In this document: piece after piece, positions 17,759-26,835 of the stretch | Layout: each line of letters begins with the position of its first letter | Numbering within the stretch: position 1 is the first letter of the stretch | NCBI RefSeq assembly: GCF_008830185.1 | Contig: NZ_WAGX01000005.1 | Location: 1,426,001-1,490,000, forward strand | From: Candidatus Galacturonatibacter soehngenii | Lineage (GTDB): Bacteria; Bacillota; Clostridia; Lachnospirales; Lachnospiraceae | Length of the DNA stretch: 64,000 nucleotides | Reading direction: 5' to 3' | Translations under genes and position numbers: made by a program | Notes under the pieces: generated by a model | Told to the model about the DNA's origin: nothing | Databases searched by the model: none | The model's input: only the letters and a program-made list of their open reading frames with translations

Positions 17759-18483
17759 TTTACTAACACATCTTTCCTATTTTTGGAAACCCATACCCTT
17801 GCTAATTCTAAATCAGTCAAATCATGAATATCAATAGATTCATCTATTCTGTAGGGCTTAACATTTTTCCCCATAAAATCCCATGGTGGTTCCCCTTTTT
17901 CTTTTCTCAATAGTGTCTTAACATTTAAAACCCAAAAATTATGTGCCAGAAAAAAACATTCAGGTAAATCTTGCCTATTTGTAGATATCTCACCTTCTAT
18001 TTGACCAGAGTCGTACATTACTAAATTTCCATCACTACCTATTTTCTTTGCTCTTACCGGATGATGATCATTATCTTGATATATTGGTACAACTGCACTA
18101 ACACTCATATCATCCAGCATAATTTCAATACACTCATCAACCCATTCGGTTTTTATAGTTACATTGTTTGCTAATACAGTAATTAAAATGTCTGGAATTT
18201 CCCCTTGACTTTTCATTATATCTAAAGCATGGTAAATACTATCTATGTGTTGCGCTGTTGGTAATGCTAGTTCATGAGGTCTAACAATTGGTATGTAGCC
18301 TATCTTTTTTGCCTCTTTTAGAATATTTGAATCATCACTACTACAATAATTTTTTTTAACATACTTTGAATTTGCTACCGCTGTTGCTGGATAATACAAA
18401 ACAGGTTTACCTAATATATCCAAAATATTTTTATCTCTTAATGTGTTTTTACCTCTTCCGGTCAGCAATGAGTATATTTCCAT
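17755..18483 (-). CDS. Cytidylyltransferase-family protein (NeuA/KdsB-like)
   Basis: A 242-residue nucleotidyltransferase of the CMP-acidic-sugar synthetase fold. The N-terminal nucleotide loop reads LLTGRGKNTLRDKNILDILGK in place of the usual PARxGSKxxxxKN, so the Arg, Lys and Lys-Asn elements are kept but the Pro-Ala and Gly-Ser are not. Other family features are SKYVKKNYCSSDDSNILKEA and the late IDESIDIHDLTDLELAR. It is a second, divergent activating enzyme beside the canonical NeuA at 29.6 kb. The substrate may be another acidic or pyruvylated sugar and cannot be told from sequence. The start has GGAG nine bases upstream. Confidence 0.7.
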   Translation of the reverse strand: MEIYSLLTGRGKNTLRDKNILDILGKPVLYYPATAVANSKYVKKNYCSSDDSNILKEAKKIGYIPIVRPHELALPTAQHIDSIYHALDIMKSQGEIPDILITVLANNVTIKTEWVDECIEIMLDDMSVSAVVPIYQDNDHHPVRAKKIGSDGNLVMYDSGQIEGEISTNRQDLPECFFLAHNFWVLNVKTLLRKEKGEPPWDFMGKNVKPYRIDESIDIHDLTDLELARVWVSKNRKDVLVK

Positions 18484-18486
18484 AAT

Positions 18487-19425
18487 TTATTTCTCCTCTC
18501 TTTGTATAGCCCATTTAACCATTTCAGCTATACCTTCATCAAAGTTAGTTTGAGACTGCCAGTTTAACTCATTTTTTATTTTTGTATTATCTCCATATAT
18601 TCCATGTTGATCTCCAGGAGTTCCTTTTATATACTCTACTGTTACATTATATGGTAAGTTATTTTTAATCTTATATACTAATTCTTCAACTGTATACTTT
18701 TTACTATTCGAAACATTATAAATCTCAAAATTACTATTAGTTTTTTCACTGTTCAGGGCAAGAACCATTGCTTCAACAACATCGTTTACATTTACAAAGT
18801 CCCTAAACCTATCTTTTGAACCTTTTACCACAATGTGTTTATTTTTTATAGCTTGTGCAAGATATATGCTTAACATACCTTGTTTTAAATTTTCCATATT
18901 CTGACCAATTCCATATACATTAAACAATCTTAGAACAGTACATTTAATATCAAAAGTACTATAAATTTTCATATAATTTTCACTTGCCAATTTTCCCACG
19001 GCATAAAAAGACTTTGGGCTTGTATATGACTCCTCATTAACAAACTCTTCTTTATGGTCACCATATACAGACATTGAACTAGTATAAATAAATTTCTTAC
19101 AACCAGTTTCTTTTGCTAAATTAAGTAGCATAAGTGTTGACTGTGCGTTTGTTTGCAAATCATAAACAGGCTCGTCAAAACTAATTTCACCTGAACTTTG
19201 CCCTGCTATATGAAAAATAGCTTCGAAATTATAGTTTTTTAATTCTCCTATAATACTTGAATCAAATACATTTCCAATATAAGATTTACAATCTTTTGGA
19301 ATGTTTTGCATTTTACCTGTTGATAAATTATCAACTGTTACAACCTCATATTTTTCTTCTATTAATCTTCTAGCTAATGCTGAACCAATAAAACCTGCTG
19401 CTCCTGTAACTAATATACGCATCAT
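18487..19425 (-). CDS. NAD-dependent sugar-nucleotide epimerase/dehydratase
   Basis: An extended short-chain dehydrogenase of 312 residues acting on nucleotide sugars. It shows the NAD motif VTGAAGFIGSALARRL, an acidic end of beta-2 (TVDNLSTG), IYTSSMSVYGD with the catalytic Ser, and YAVGK with the catalytic Tyr and Lys. The sequence is of the UDP-glucose 4-epimerase/dTDP-glucose dehydratase group, and the exact reaction is unresolved. Several ATGs cluster at the 5' end. The one at 19425 has the best spacing to AAAGGA. It heads an operon with the cytidylyltransferase-like and TylF-like genes, separated by three or fewer bases. Confidence 0.85.
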   Translation of the reverse strand: MMRILVTGAAGFIGSALARRLIEEKYEVVTVDNLSTGKMQNIPKDCKSYIGNVFDSSIIGELKNYNFEAIFHIAGQSSGEISFDEPVYDLQTNAQSTLMLLNLAKETGCKKFIYTSSMSVYGDHKEEFVNEESYTSPKSFYAVGKLASENYMKIYSTFDIKCTVLRLFNVYGIGQNMENLKQGMLSIYLAQAIKNKHIVVKGSKDRFRDFVNVNDVVEAMVLALNSEKTNSNFEIYNVSNSKKYTVEELVYKIKNNLPYNVTVEYIKGTPGDQHGIYGDNTKIKNELNWQSQTNFDEGIAEMVKWAIQREEK

Positions 19426-19795
19426 TTTCATATTCCTTTCTTTTCTAAGAAAAATTGTTTAAGAATTATTAAAAAATGAATTATCAATATATATGCTTCT
19501 CTTTGAAATCATCATCTAAGAATACGCCATTAGGTTATTCTTCTTTAAACACAAATAATATTAGCTCATGGTCAATTGTGTCATAGATAACAATAGCTTC
19601 ACACGTCAAATTTTCCAAAATCTATGGTTAGTAACCCATACATTGTTTCATAATGACTTAACACTTAACATCAGAAAATTGTATGTAAAATATTTTTTAA
19701 TAATAAATATACTTCTTTTTTCTACTCTGATTACGCATTTAACAATGGTATACCTAATTTCCCCAATAGAATCCCAAAACTAAAATTTCTTTGCA
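19426..19795. other. Intergenic region upstream of the epimerase operon
   Basis: About 370 very AT-rich bases between the 416-residue gene (ending 19796) and the epimerase start. It must contain the promoter of the epimerase operon, but I cannot point to convincing -35/-10 boxes. A 71-codon plus-strand open frame at 19568-19783 has no ribosome site or recognisable sequence and is not considered a gene. No structured RNA was recognised. Confidence 0.4.
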
Positions 19796-21046
19796 CTAAC
19801 TATTAATAAACTTCTTATAGAATTCAAAATAATTTGTACTAAAATCTCCAACTCCGCATAAAAATTCTCTTGTTGACATCAACCTTTCCTCAAATAGATT
19901 AATATTATTAAAATATCTTTCATAAATTTTTAATAATTCTTTACTATTACTAAACCTACACCATTTTATTGCACAATACATGTCACTATCTTCTACAAAT
20001 CTAAAGCAAGGTAATAAGGCATAAATAAATTCTTCAAACATAGATGTGTTGCCTAAAAGAACAAAATCAACGCTCTTAATTATGTCTTTTTTATTCAAAT
20101 TACCAACTAAATATTTTCTAAAAAATTTTCTATCAATCACACTGATATAACGCCCTTCATTATCTGCTGGATGCATTCGTACAACATAGTTTAAATTATA
20201 TTTATTAGCTATTGCATTGGCAATTAAAATTAATCTTTTGTTTTTTTCAATTACTGTATTGTCCCCATTTTCTAACACTATTAAAAATTGCTTCGTTGAG
20301 TTTATTACTATATTATCCACTTTCTCAATTTCATAACTCATAGGCATGCCTGTTGTTATGAGTTTATTGGGATCTGTACCAAAATGTTTAGCTATTACAT
20401 TAGTATATTCACCGTGTGATAGAAAATAATCACTGTATGAATACTTAAAATGCCAAGCTTGATGAAAAAATCCATGTTGTAATGTTGCCGTTTTTATTCC
20501 AATACTGTTACAATATTGAACCGTCATACTATCGATCATATGTAAATCACTTAAAACAACAACCAAATTCAAGCTATTTCTTTCTTTATCTATAATATCT
20601 TTAATTGAATAAAAATTGTTTACTCCAAAATTAAGTTCTAGGCAACATGCAATTTTTAACCAAAATGGCATATCTATTTTCAGCATTTGAAGAAACCATA
20701 GAACCGTATAAAAATAAGATCTTTTTATCTTTAAATTGGATTTACCCGCAATAACTTCAATCCGGTGTTCACAAAGTGTAACATTTTGCTTAAACCACTT
20801 AACATAGTCCTTTCGATTTGAATATGAGTTTGAACATAAAAAGAGCAAACTAGACTTTCCTTTACAATTAACATCATAACCTTGTAGACATTTATAGCTA
20901 TAATATTTTTCCTTCACGTCCTGAAAAGATATTGATTTGTTAAGTGTCAAAAACGCTACCAGCGTAGAACCAACCTTTTCTATTGGTATACCTACAAATT
21001 TAATTTTATTTAATTCTCTAACATATTTTTCCCTTTTATTTTTCAT
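19796..21046 (-). CDS. Probable GT-B glycosyltransferase / capsule-type protein
   Basis: A 416-residue protein with no clear family name. The central part reads VVVLSDLHMIDSMTVQYCNS, then TATLQHGFFHQAWHFKYSYS and DYFLSHGEYTNVIAKHFG. The QHG motif followed by a sentence about "where the protein shows its G-x-P turn" (LITTGMPMSYE) and later VVRMHPADNEG and VDFVLLGNTSMFEEFIYAL is the layout of capsule and polysialic-type GT-B enzymes and CDP-glycerol transferases. It probably adds a residue to the island's glycan from an NDP- or CMP-sugar. No signal peptide is seen. The ATG at 21046 is five bases after GAGG and preferred over 21049. Confidence 0.6.
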   Translation of the reverse strand: MKNKREKYVRELNKIKFVGIPIEKVGSTLVAFLTLNKSISFQDVKEKYYSYKCLQGYDVNCKGKSSLLFLCSNSYSNRKDYVKWFKQNVTLCEHRIEVIAGKSNLKIKRSYFYTVLWFLQMLKIDMPFWLKIACCLELNFGVNNFYSIKDIIDKERNSLNLVVVLSDLHMIDSMTVQYCNSIGIKTATLQHGFFHQAWHFKYSYSDYFLSHGEYTNVIAKHFGTDPNKLITTGMPMSYEIEKVDNIVINSTKQFLIVLENGDNTVIEKNKRLILIANAIANKYNLNYVVRMHPADNEGRYISVIDRKFFRKYLVGNLNKKDIIKSVDFVLLGNTSMFEEFIYALLPCFRFVEDSDMYCAIKWCRFSNSKELLKIYERYFNNINLFEERLMSTREFLCGVGDFSTNYFEFYKKFINS

Positions 21047-21100
21047 CATTACCTCTTTATTTCTTTACTTATAGTAAATAGAATCCTAGTAATAAAGTAA

Positions 21101-21574
21101 TTAATCTAATGAGAATATTACGCTTTCCAATGATACGATATTAAAGTTCCCTTTCTTCTTTAGCTCTGCTTCAATTGTGTTATAATCAAATATTGCCGAA
21201 ACAACTATTAAGTCAACTTCCTCTAACTCTTCATTCATATTATAAATATCCAAATCAGAATTTGGTATTCCACCATTTTGGTCAATTCCGTATTTTATAC
21301 AAACTTTTCCTTCTTTAAGTTCCTCGTAAAGTCTAGTGCCTAGTTCTCCCATTCCATAGATAGCTATGTTTTGATAACCATTATGAACAAAATATTTTTC
21401 CACAGAAAGTCCTTTATTGCGTAAACTTAACCAATGATTTAACAGCTCATAATATGCTCTAAATTTAAATGCCTTATCATATTTCTTGTTTTTAGTATTG
21501 AAATATTTTACAATTGCTGCGCCTACTCCCGCACCTGCTATTAATGTTAAAAAAGTAGATATTACCTTCTTCAT
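21101..21574 (-). CDS. Membrane-anchored free-standing Rossmann-like module (copy 1)
   Basis: A 157-residue protein of unknown function. Residues 5-23 form a membrane helix (STFLTLIAGAGVGAAIVKYF). A helical linker follows (FRAYYELLNHWLSLRNKGLS), then from residue 69 to the end comes a Rossmann-like module, NIAIYGMGELGTRLYEELKE, with KYGIDQN and VDLIVVSAIFDYNTIEAEL. A very similar protein is encoded next to it (21610-22089), and the module recurs in four larger island proteins. The GMGELG loop could bind a nucleotide, but no catalytic residues are evident. The ATG has GGAAGG about ten bases upstream. Confidence 0.75.
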   Translation of the reverse strand: MKKVISTFLTLIAGAGVGAAIVKYFNTKNKKYDKAFKFRAYYELLNHWLSLRNKGLSVEKYFVHNGYQNIAIYGMGELGTRLYEELKEGKVCIKYGIDQNGGIPNSDLDIYNMNEELEEVDLIVVSAIFDYNTIEAELKKKGNFNIVSLESVIFSLD

Positions 21575-21609
21575 AATTGTATTACCTTCCTTTATTTTTA
21601 TTCTTCTAA

Positions 21610-22089
21610 CTACATCCCATACACAACATCTTCCAATGAAATTATATCACAATCACATTTATTTCTTAATTCTTTTTTTATACTATCATAAGCATTGACG
21701 CTGCTTACCACAATACAATCCACTCCTTCAAAACGTTCCTCTTCATCAAACGCTAATATATCTAAATCAGCGAATGCAAGTGTAGGATCTCTATCAATTC
21801 CATAACTAACTACAATGGAACTATTGTCTAATCTTTCATATAATCGGTTTCCCAGTTCGCCCATTCCATAGATGGCTATAGTTTTATATCCTCTTTCTAC
21901 AAAATAGTCCTCAATGTTGTAATGGTCAAATTCTACCTTTAACCATTTATTTAATACTTCATAATATAATCTAAATTTATCTATTTGTTTTTCTGTACTT
22001 ACAATAATCTTATCCTTCAACTGATTGGATAAAAAAAATCCCAATCCTCCTGATATAATGCAAAACATAAAAATTATAAATGTATTCAC
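21610..22089 (-). CDS. Membrane-anchored free-standing Rossmann-like module (copy 2)
   Basis: A 159-residue paralogue of the neighbouring protein. It has an N-terminal membrane helix (FIIFMFCIISGGLGFFLSN), a helical linker (FRLYYEVLNKWLKVEFDHYN) and a module from residue 70 to the end (TIAIYGMGELGNRLYERLDN, then YGIDRD and VDCIVVSSVNAYDSIKKEL). The two share the order helix, linker and module and long identical runs such as IAIYGMGELG. The start is GTG. It overlaps the stop of the WbsX-like gene (TAGTG) and has GGAGGAAG upstream, so translation is coupled. A regulatory or scaffold role for glycan enzymes is only a guess. Confidence 0.75.
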   Translation of the reverse strand: MNTFIIFMFCIISGGLGFFLSNQLKDKIIVSTEKQIDKFRLYYEVLNKWLKVEFDHYNIEDYFVERGYKTIAIYGMGELGNRLYERLDNSSIVVSYGIDRDPTLAFADLDILAFDEEERFEGVDCIVVSSVNAYDSIKKELRNKCDCDIISLEDVVYGM

Positions 22090-23177
22090 TATTCTTCCTC
22101 CAATGCTTCCTTAACAGCCTGTAAATACATAAACTTGTATTTTTTATCAGGTTCTAAATAATTTCCCTCTCCCCACTCATTCCAAGCATTAAGAAACAAA
22201 AACTCATTTCCTTCCTTTTTAGAAAGTTGAATCTGTTTTTTTAGATATTGTTTAAACCTTTGTGGTGTTGATCCTTTACAGACTATTCCATCAATCCCTC
22301 TTCTAGGTGTATCATCATAGTTAACAAAGGCTCCCCTAAATTCGTTTTTTGCATGGGGTTTATTAATCATTGTTTCATTCAACTCTTTATAGCTTAATGT
22401 ATTACAAAGGAACGAATTAAGTATTTTATATTTTCCATATTTTTTTCTCATTTCCTCCTTCCACTCAAATAATGCTTTATTTTTCATACCAAGATTTTTT
22501 CTGCTTTGTCCAGGTTCAAAATCAACGGTAGCACTAATTCTTTTGTTTTTTATTATCTTTCCATTGCCAGTAATCATGCCTACCAAATAAATTCCATCAA
22601 ATCCATTCTCTTTAGCTAGCTTATTCCAGTAATCTAGCATTCTATCAAAACATAAAATAGTATTAATACGATAAATCAAAAATACTGGTTTATTGTCAAT
22701 TTTAATATATCTTTCATCTTTAAAGAAATCTAATAGATAGTCAAAGTGTTGTTTCCATTCGGATTCTTTTCCATATTTTTGCTGAATTAATACCTCTTTT
22801 TCTCCTTTTGCGCCATGCCAGGTCCTTGTCCATGATTCATTTGCCCAAGCAAAGCAAAACGGAAACTTTATATTTTTATGTTCTAATAATAATTCTGTAG
22901 GTTTTTCTAATACTTTTTTTCCACCTTCAAACCAATAGTGATAGAAGCAAAATCCATATATGCCGTATTTTTTTGCCATTTCAACTTGATTTTCCATTGT
23001 TTCTATATTAAGAAGGTTATAATAATTATCCTGATACGGTTCTCGTGGTTGATAATGCCCTTTAAAATAGCTTTTTGCTTTTTTAACATTTGTCCACTCC
23101 GTAAAATTTTCTCCCCACCACTCATTATTTTCAGGTATTTCATGAAACTGGGGCAAATAAAATGTCAATATCTTCAT
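22089..23177 (-). CDS. WbsX-like (GH99-related) glycan enzyme
   Basis: A 362-residue protein of the WbsX family, related to glycoside hydrolase family 99 and common in O-antigen and capsule loci. Signature blocks are AFYLPQFH-like LTFYLPQFHEIPENN at the N-terminus, WWGENFTEWTNV, GIYGFCFYHYWFEGGK, FCFAWANESWTRTWHG and the C-terminal NAWNEWGEGNYLEPD. It is often called a glycosyltransferase but may act as an endo-acting hydrolase or transglycosidase. No signal peptide is visible, so it is probably cytoplasmic. The ATG at 23177 has GGAG six bases upstream, whereas the in-frame ATG at 23189 lies within that site. Confidence 0.85.
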   Translation of the reverse strand: MKILTFYLPQFHEIPENNEWWGENFTEWTNVKKAKSYFKGHYQPREPYQDNYYNLLNIETMENQVEMAKKYGIYGFCFYHYWFEGGKKVLEKPTELLLEHKNIKFPFCFAWANESWTRTWHGAKGEKEVLIQQKYGKESEWKQHFDYLLDFFKDERYIKIDNKPVFLIYRINTILCFDRMLDYWNKLAKENGFDGIYLVGMITGNGKIIKNKRISATVDFEPGQSRKNLGMKNKALFEWKEEMRKKYGKYKILNSFLCNTLSYKELNETMINKPHAKNEFRGAFVNYDDTPRRGIDGIVCKGSTPQRFKQYLKKQIQLSKKEGNEFLFLNAWNEWGEGNYLEPDKKYKFMYLQAVKEALEEE

Positions 23178-23194
23178 CATTCTCTCCATTAATC

Positions 23195-24424
23195 TTATAA
23201 AAGCTCACTTACTAGCATTGATTCCAAATTTATTATTTGACTATTTACATATAATTTAAGCTCTTTTGATATCTGATTAAAATCATATGAAGTGGTTACA
23301 ATAACAGCATCTACTTTCTCTTCTATTTCCTTCATTGATACAGTCTTTATTCCTTCAACAATACTTTTATTTTCATCAATCGCAAATGAAATCTTAACAT
23401 CAGTTTCTTTTAGAACGTTAATAAGCTGAATGCCTACTCTACCTACTCCATATATAGCAACCGAATTAATCTTTGAAGTTTTTAAATAAACTGCTAATTT
23501 TTCTGAAAGATTATGAATTTCACTCATTCTCATAGCCATTTCATAATTGCTTTTGTATTTTACACTACGTTTTGTTTCATGCAGTAGCACATGAAACATA
23601 GTTTCATCCATAACCTCAGGTACAACTCTCTCTTTATAAATCAAGAACTCTTCCTGTGTCAACTCTCCTAACATATGTCTCATAATTGCCGATATCATTT
23701 CACACAATTTCGTTTTATCACGGACTAAATCCTTGTTTTTTTTCACCATGTAAATATATGCATCCAGTGCATTTCTATAATTATAGTTAACACTGTTTTT
23801 AGAGTAATTAACATTTACTAACATTTCATTTACAAAACCTATTTTGTACTTATAACATATCCTCAATGCTAGTTCCCAATCTTCAAGGCATCTAAGAGTT
23901 TCCTCAAATCCCCCAACTTGTTCTAATACTTCTTTTTTGATAATCATTGTTTGGGTACTAATCTTATTCATTTCAAACATTGATTCAAAAATATTTCCTT
24001 CTAATTCCTCTAAACTATATTTTTCAGAAGGATACTTATAGTTCAAACTTCCTTTCAGATAGCGATATGCACAATATACTAGCCCATAGTCTTCTTGTTG
24101 AAATAATTGTAACTGGTGTTCTAGTTTACTGGGTAACCATTCATCATCACTATCTTGAAAAGCAATATACTCTCCTTTTGCATGCTGAATCCCTTTGTTT
24201 CTTGCTCCAGAAGGACCTAGATTCATTTCATTTTTAATATACCTAATTTTATCATTGCCCAAAAGCCCAATTAATTTTGCTGTATTATCACTTGAATTAT
24301 CATCAACAACAATAATCTCAATATTTTGATAAGTCTGATTTAATACACTTTCAACCGCCTTTATTATCGACCCAGCTCTATTATACGTTGGTATTACCAC
24401 CGATACCAAAGCATTTTCTTGCAT
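23195..24424 (-). CDS. Family 2 glycosyltransferase with C-terminal Rossmann-like module
   Basis: A 409-residue protein. Residues 1-230 are a GT2 domain: VSVVIPTYNRAGSIIKAVES, IEIIVVDDNSSDNT, the metal-binding acidic motif in FQDSDDEWLPSK, and LEDWELALR (the ED motif near the acceptor). Residues 318-409 are a 92-residue module (KINSVAIYGVGRVGIQLINV, then FAIDENK) like those at 21-22 kb. GT2 enzymes transfer a sugar from an NDP donor, and its donor is unknown. The ATG has GGAGGAGAG upstream. It is 12 bases downstream of the HAD-family gene. Confidence 0.85.
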   Translation of the reverse strand: MQENALVSVVIPTYNRAGSIIKAVESVLNQTYQNIEIIVVDDNSSDNTAKLIGLLGNDKIRYIKNEMNLGPSGARNKGIQHAKGEYIAFQDSDDEWLPSKLEHQLQLFQQEDYGLVYCAYRYLKGSLNYKYPSEKYSLEELEGNIFESMFEMNKISTQTMIIKKEVLEQVGGFEETLRCLEDWELALRICYKYKIGFVNEMLVNVNYSKNSVNYNYRNALDAYIYMVKKNKDLVRDKTKLCEMISAIMRHMLGELTQEEFLIYKERVVPEVMDETMFHVLLHETKRSVKYKSNYEMAMRMSEIHNLSEKLAVYLKTSKINSVAIYGVGRVGIQLINVLKETDVKISFAIDENKSIVEGIKTVSMKEIEEKVDAVIVTTSYDFNQISKELKLYVNSQIINLESMLVSELL

Positions 24425-24436
24425 AATACTCTCCTC

Positions 24437-26761
24437 CTATACATAAAAAATCTTTGGCTCAGTAACAAATTCCTTGAAACTCTTTTCTATATAATCTTTA
24501 ATTTCACTTATTGAAAATAATGATGTTATAATAAAGTTCCTATTTCCATTACCTATTGCCTCTTCTAATCCACAAATGGTTACTCCTTCTTTCATCCTTC
24601 CCCACAAGGATTCCTTTCGATCAATAAAACAACTTACTTTTATATTATATAATTTACATATAAAGTAAAACTGCCTTCCATTTTCTCCCGCCCCGTACAA
24701 AGCAACCTCTTCAATTCCTAGGTTATACACATTTTCTACTACTTCTTGCATGTTTTTTATTATTTCATTCCCCGCAGAATTTTTCAAAGCTTTTCTCAAA
24801 TAATAAAATTCATCCTTTAAAGTGATAAGGCCTTTCGGCCAAACAATATTACTATTTTGGTAGGAATAGCTAACATTACATTTGTCTATAAATTCAATAC
24901 CTTTGTTTTCTAATAAATCCAAATTTTCTTTTGTTATAATTGGTTGTTTATGATTGGTTCCAAAGTTAGTATCTGCTTCAAAACTCATTATAAGTTCTAC
25001 TTCTTTTAATGTAGGTATGTCAATCATGCGATGTAATATCTCTAAGCACCCTTTTTTATTGTCTATAACTTTATCAGCAATCTCTGGCTTTTGCTTTCTA
25101 AAATAAAACCAATATTGCTGAAAATTGAGAATCCCTTCAAAAACAATATTAGTAAGCCTTTCATTTTTTATAGACTCATCTTGTAGCGGAACAATTTTGT
25201 TTCCTACTCGCTGATATCCGATTGTGCTTCCCTCACAAACACTTATTAATTTTTCTAACACATCAGGAGTTCGATGAATTGTTGTCATCATATTAATATG
25301 TTCAGCAAATGTTCCTGTGTATCCTTCAATATTTATCCCGTTGTAAACACGATCCTCTGTTACTCCCATTCCTAGAAAATGTTTTAAATGAAACTCTCTT
25401 TGCTCTAATCGTAATGCTCTTTCTGTCCATTCCTGAATCCTTCCCACACAACCAATATCAATGGTTGCCGCATCCATTAAATTGTTAATTTCTTGTTCTA
25501 AATACTCAATGTATAACCTACGTTCTTGTTTCACATAATCTTCAATCTTGTTTTTGTTTTCTTCGTCAAGCAATCGTTCGATCATATATTCCTTTAGTGA
25601 TGCATAATTATCAAACGGTATGGAATGAGATACCTTTAGCTTCGTATCAAAATAATATTTAGCTTCTTTAAAACCATGCTCATCTAGTCCAAATATTGTT
25701 ATCAGCTCTCTTATCGTAAGATTACGTACCCCAATAATATTCTCTATTTCTTCTCTGTCAATTTTTTCTATTGCACCAATATAAGACACTTTTCTAGATG
25801 TATAAATTGCCTTTACATTAATCGATAATTGTTGGTCTTCAATTTCTCTCTTCAGTAATTCTGATAATAGAAATCCTTCTCGCATCAGTGGGTATATATT
25901 ATTTATATTTAGCTTTTGCATTCTTTTTACCACATGAGATACAAATAAAGTCAGAAAGGGGCCAACAATACTCGCCCCTATTTCAAATGCAGTTTTTTCC
26001 TTATCATCTACAAAATCCACTTGCTGTGTAGCAATTTTTCTCAAAGATAATATTTCTGGCTGTGGTATATTGTGTCGTATCTTTTCATAGTCATATACGC
26101 TATTCATTTTTGTCGGAATCACATCATAGTGAAAAGCATGTAGACCATAGTTAAGTGCTTGTTCATAATCACTATATTTGTTATCCCCTATATGTAAAAT
26201 TCTACTTTTTTGAACTTCTGGGAATAACCTAAATAACTCTTCGTAAAGTACTCCTTCTTGCTTACTACTCCTCTTTTCACAAGAAACAATAATTTCATCA
26301 ACAAGTTTTATATCAAATCGAGCAGACTCCAGCAATTGAATGATTTGCATTTTATTAAGATACATATCTGAAAGCAGTACTATTTTTTTCTTTTGTCTGC
26401 TAGCTTCTTTTATTAACTCATGAATATCAGGATTTAGGTATCCTAAACGCATTTCTGTTTCAATCTCCGCCTGCATCAACATTTCTTTGCTTTTAACAAT
26501 ATAGGTAGGCATTTCATTATATATATCTTCTAGTACTACTTCTCTATGTGCATACCGACTTCTAGCTCGTCTTTCCATTTCTACCCGAAGCTTCAAAAAT
26601 TCATATGGAGTTATATCAATATTAGTTATTCCATCACTAACAGCTTTCTTCCATACATATTCAAATATATCAATTGGTTTTGCAACAGTTCTTAACCATA
26701 ATGTATCAAATATATCTAGACTAACTACATCATATTTTTGTAAATTAATTGCTAGTTTCAT
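24437..26761 (-). CDS. HAD-family protein with central unknown domain and C-terminal Rossmann-like module
   Basis: A 774-residue cytoplasmic protein in three parts. Residues 1-230 form a HAD fold: VSLDIFDTLWLR (motif I, DxFDT), LLSDMYLN (motif II) and ILHIGDNKYSDYEQA (motif III/IV). Residues 240-680 are a large domain I do not recognise, with lines such as IYPLMREGFLLSELL and DAATIDIGCVGRIQEWTERA; similar HAD fusions are frequent in surface glycan loci. Residues 683-774 are the island's recurring module (IEEVALYGAGENGRQFYFIC, then CFIDRK). It may remove a phosphate from, or build, a sugar or polyol precursor, but this is inferred from context. The ATG has GGAGG upstream. Confidence 0.7.
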   Translation of the reverse strand: MKLAINLQKYDVVSLDIFDTLWLRTVAKPIDIFEYVWKKAVSDGITNIDITPYEFLKLRVEMERRARSRYAHREVVLEDIYNEMPTYIVKSKEMLMQAEIETEMRLGYLNPDIHELIKEASRQKKKIVLLSDMYLNKMQIIQLLESARFDIKLVDEIIVSCEKRSSKQEGVLYEELFRLFPEVQKSRILHIGDNKYSDYEQALNYGLHAFHYDVIPTKMNSVYDYEKIRHNIPQPEILSLRKIATQQVDFVDDKEKTAFEIGASIVGPFLTLFVSHVVKRMQKLNINNIYPLMREGFLLSELLKREIEDQQLSINVKAIYTSRKVSYIGAIEKIDREEIENIIGVRNLTIRELITIFGLDEHGFKEAKYYFDTKLKVSHSIPFDNYASLKEYMIERLLDEENKNKIEDYVKQERRLYIEYLEQEINNLMDAATIDIGCVGRIQEWTERALRLEQREFHLKHFLGMGVTEDRVYNGINIEGYTGTFAEHINMMTTIHRTPDVLEKLISVCEGSTIGYQRVGNKIVPLQDESIKNERLTNIVFEGILNFQQYWFYFRKQKPEIADKVIDNKKGCLEILHRMIDIPTLKEVELIMSFEADTNFGTNHKQPIITKENLDLLENKGIEFIDKCNVSYSYQNSNIVWPKGLITLKDEFYYLRKALKNSAGNEIIKNMQEVVENVYNLGIEEVALYGAGENGRQFYFICKLYNIKVSCFIDRKESLWGRMKEGVTICGLEEAIGNGNRNFIITSLFSISEIKDYIEKSFKEFVTEPKIFYV

Positions 26762-26835
26762 ATTTTACCTCCATTAAAGCAGTATCTATGTGTACAAATT
26801 ATTGAAGTAAGTACTGCTTTCATTATCTGTCGTAG

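Noticed and set aside
19568-19783. A plus-strand open frame of 71 codons in an intergenic gap
   Set aside because: No ribosome site, no known motif and AT-rich random-looking sequence.
26776-26820. Inverted repeat AAAGCAGTA/TACTGCTTT as terminator
   Set aside because: The loop is 27 bases and no T run follows on the minus strand, so it is not a convincing terminator.
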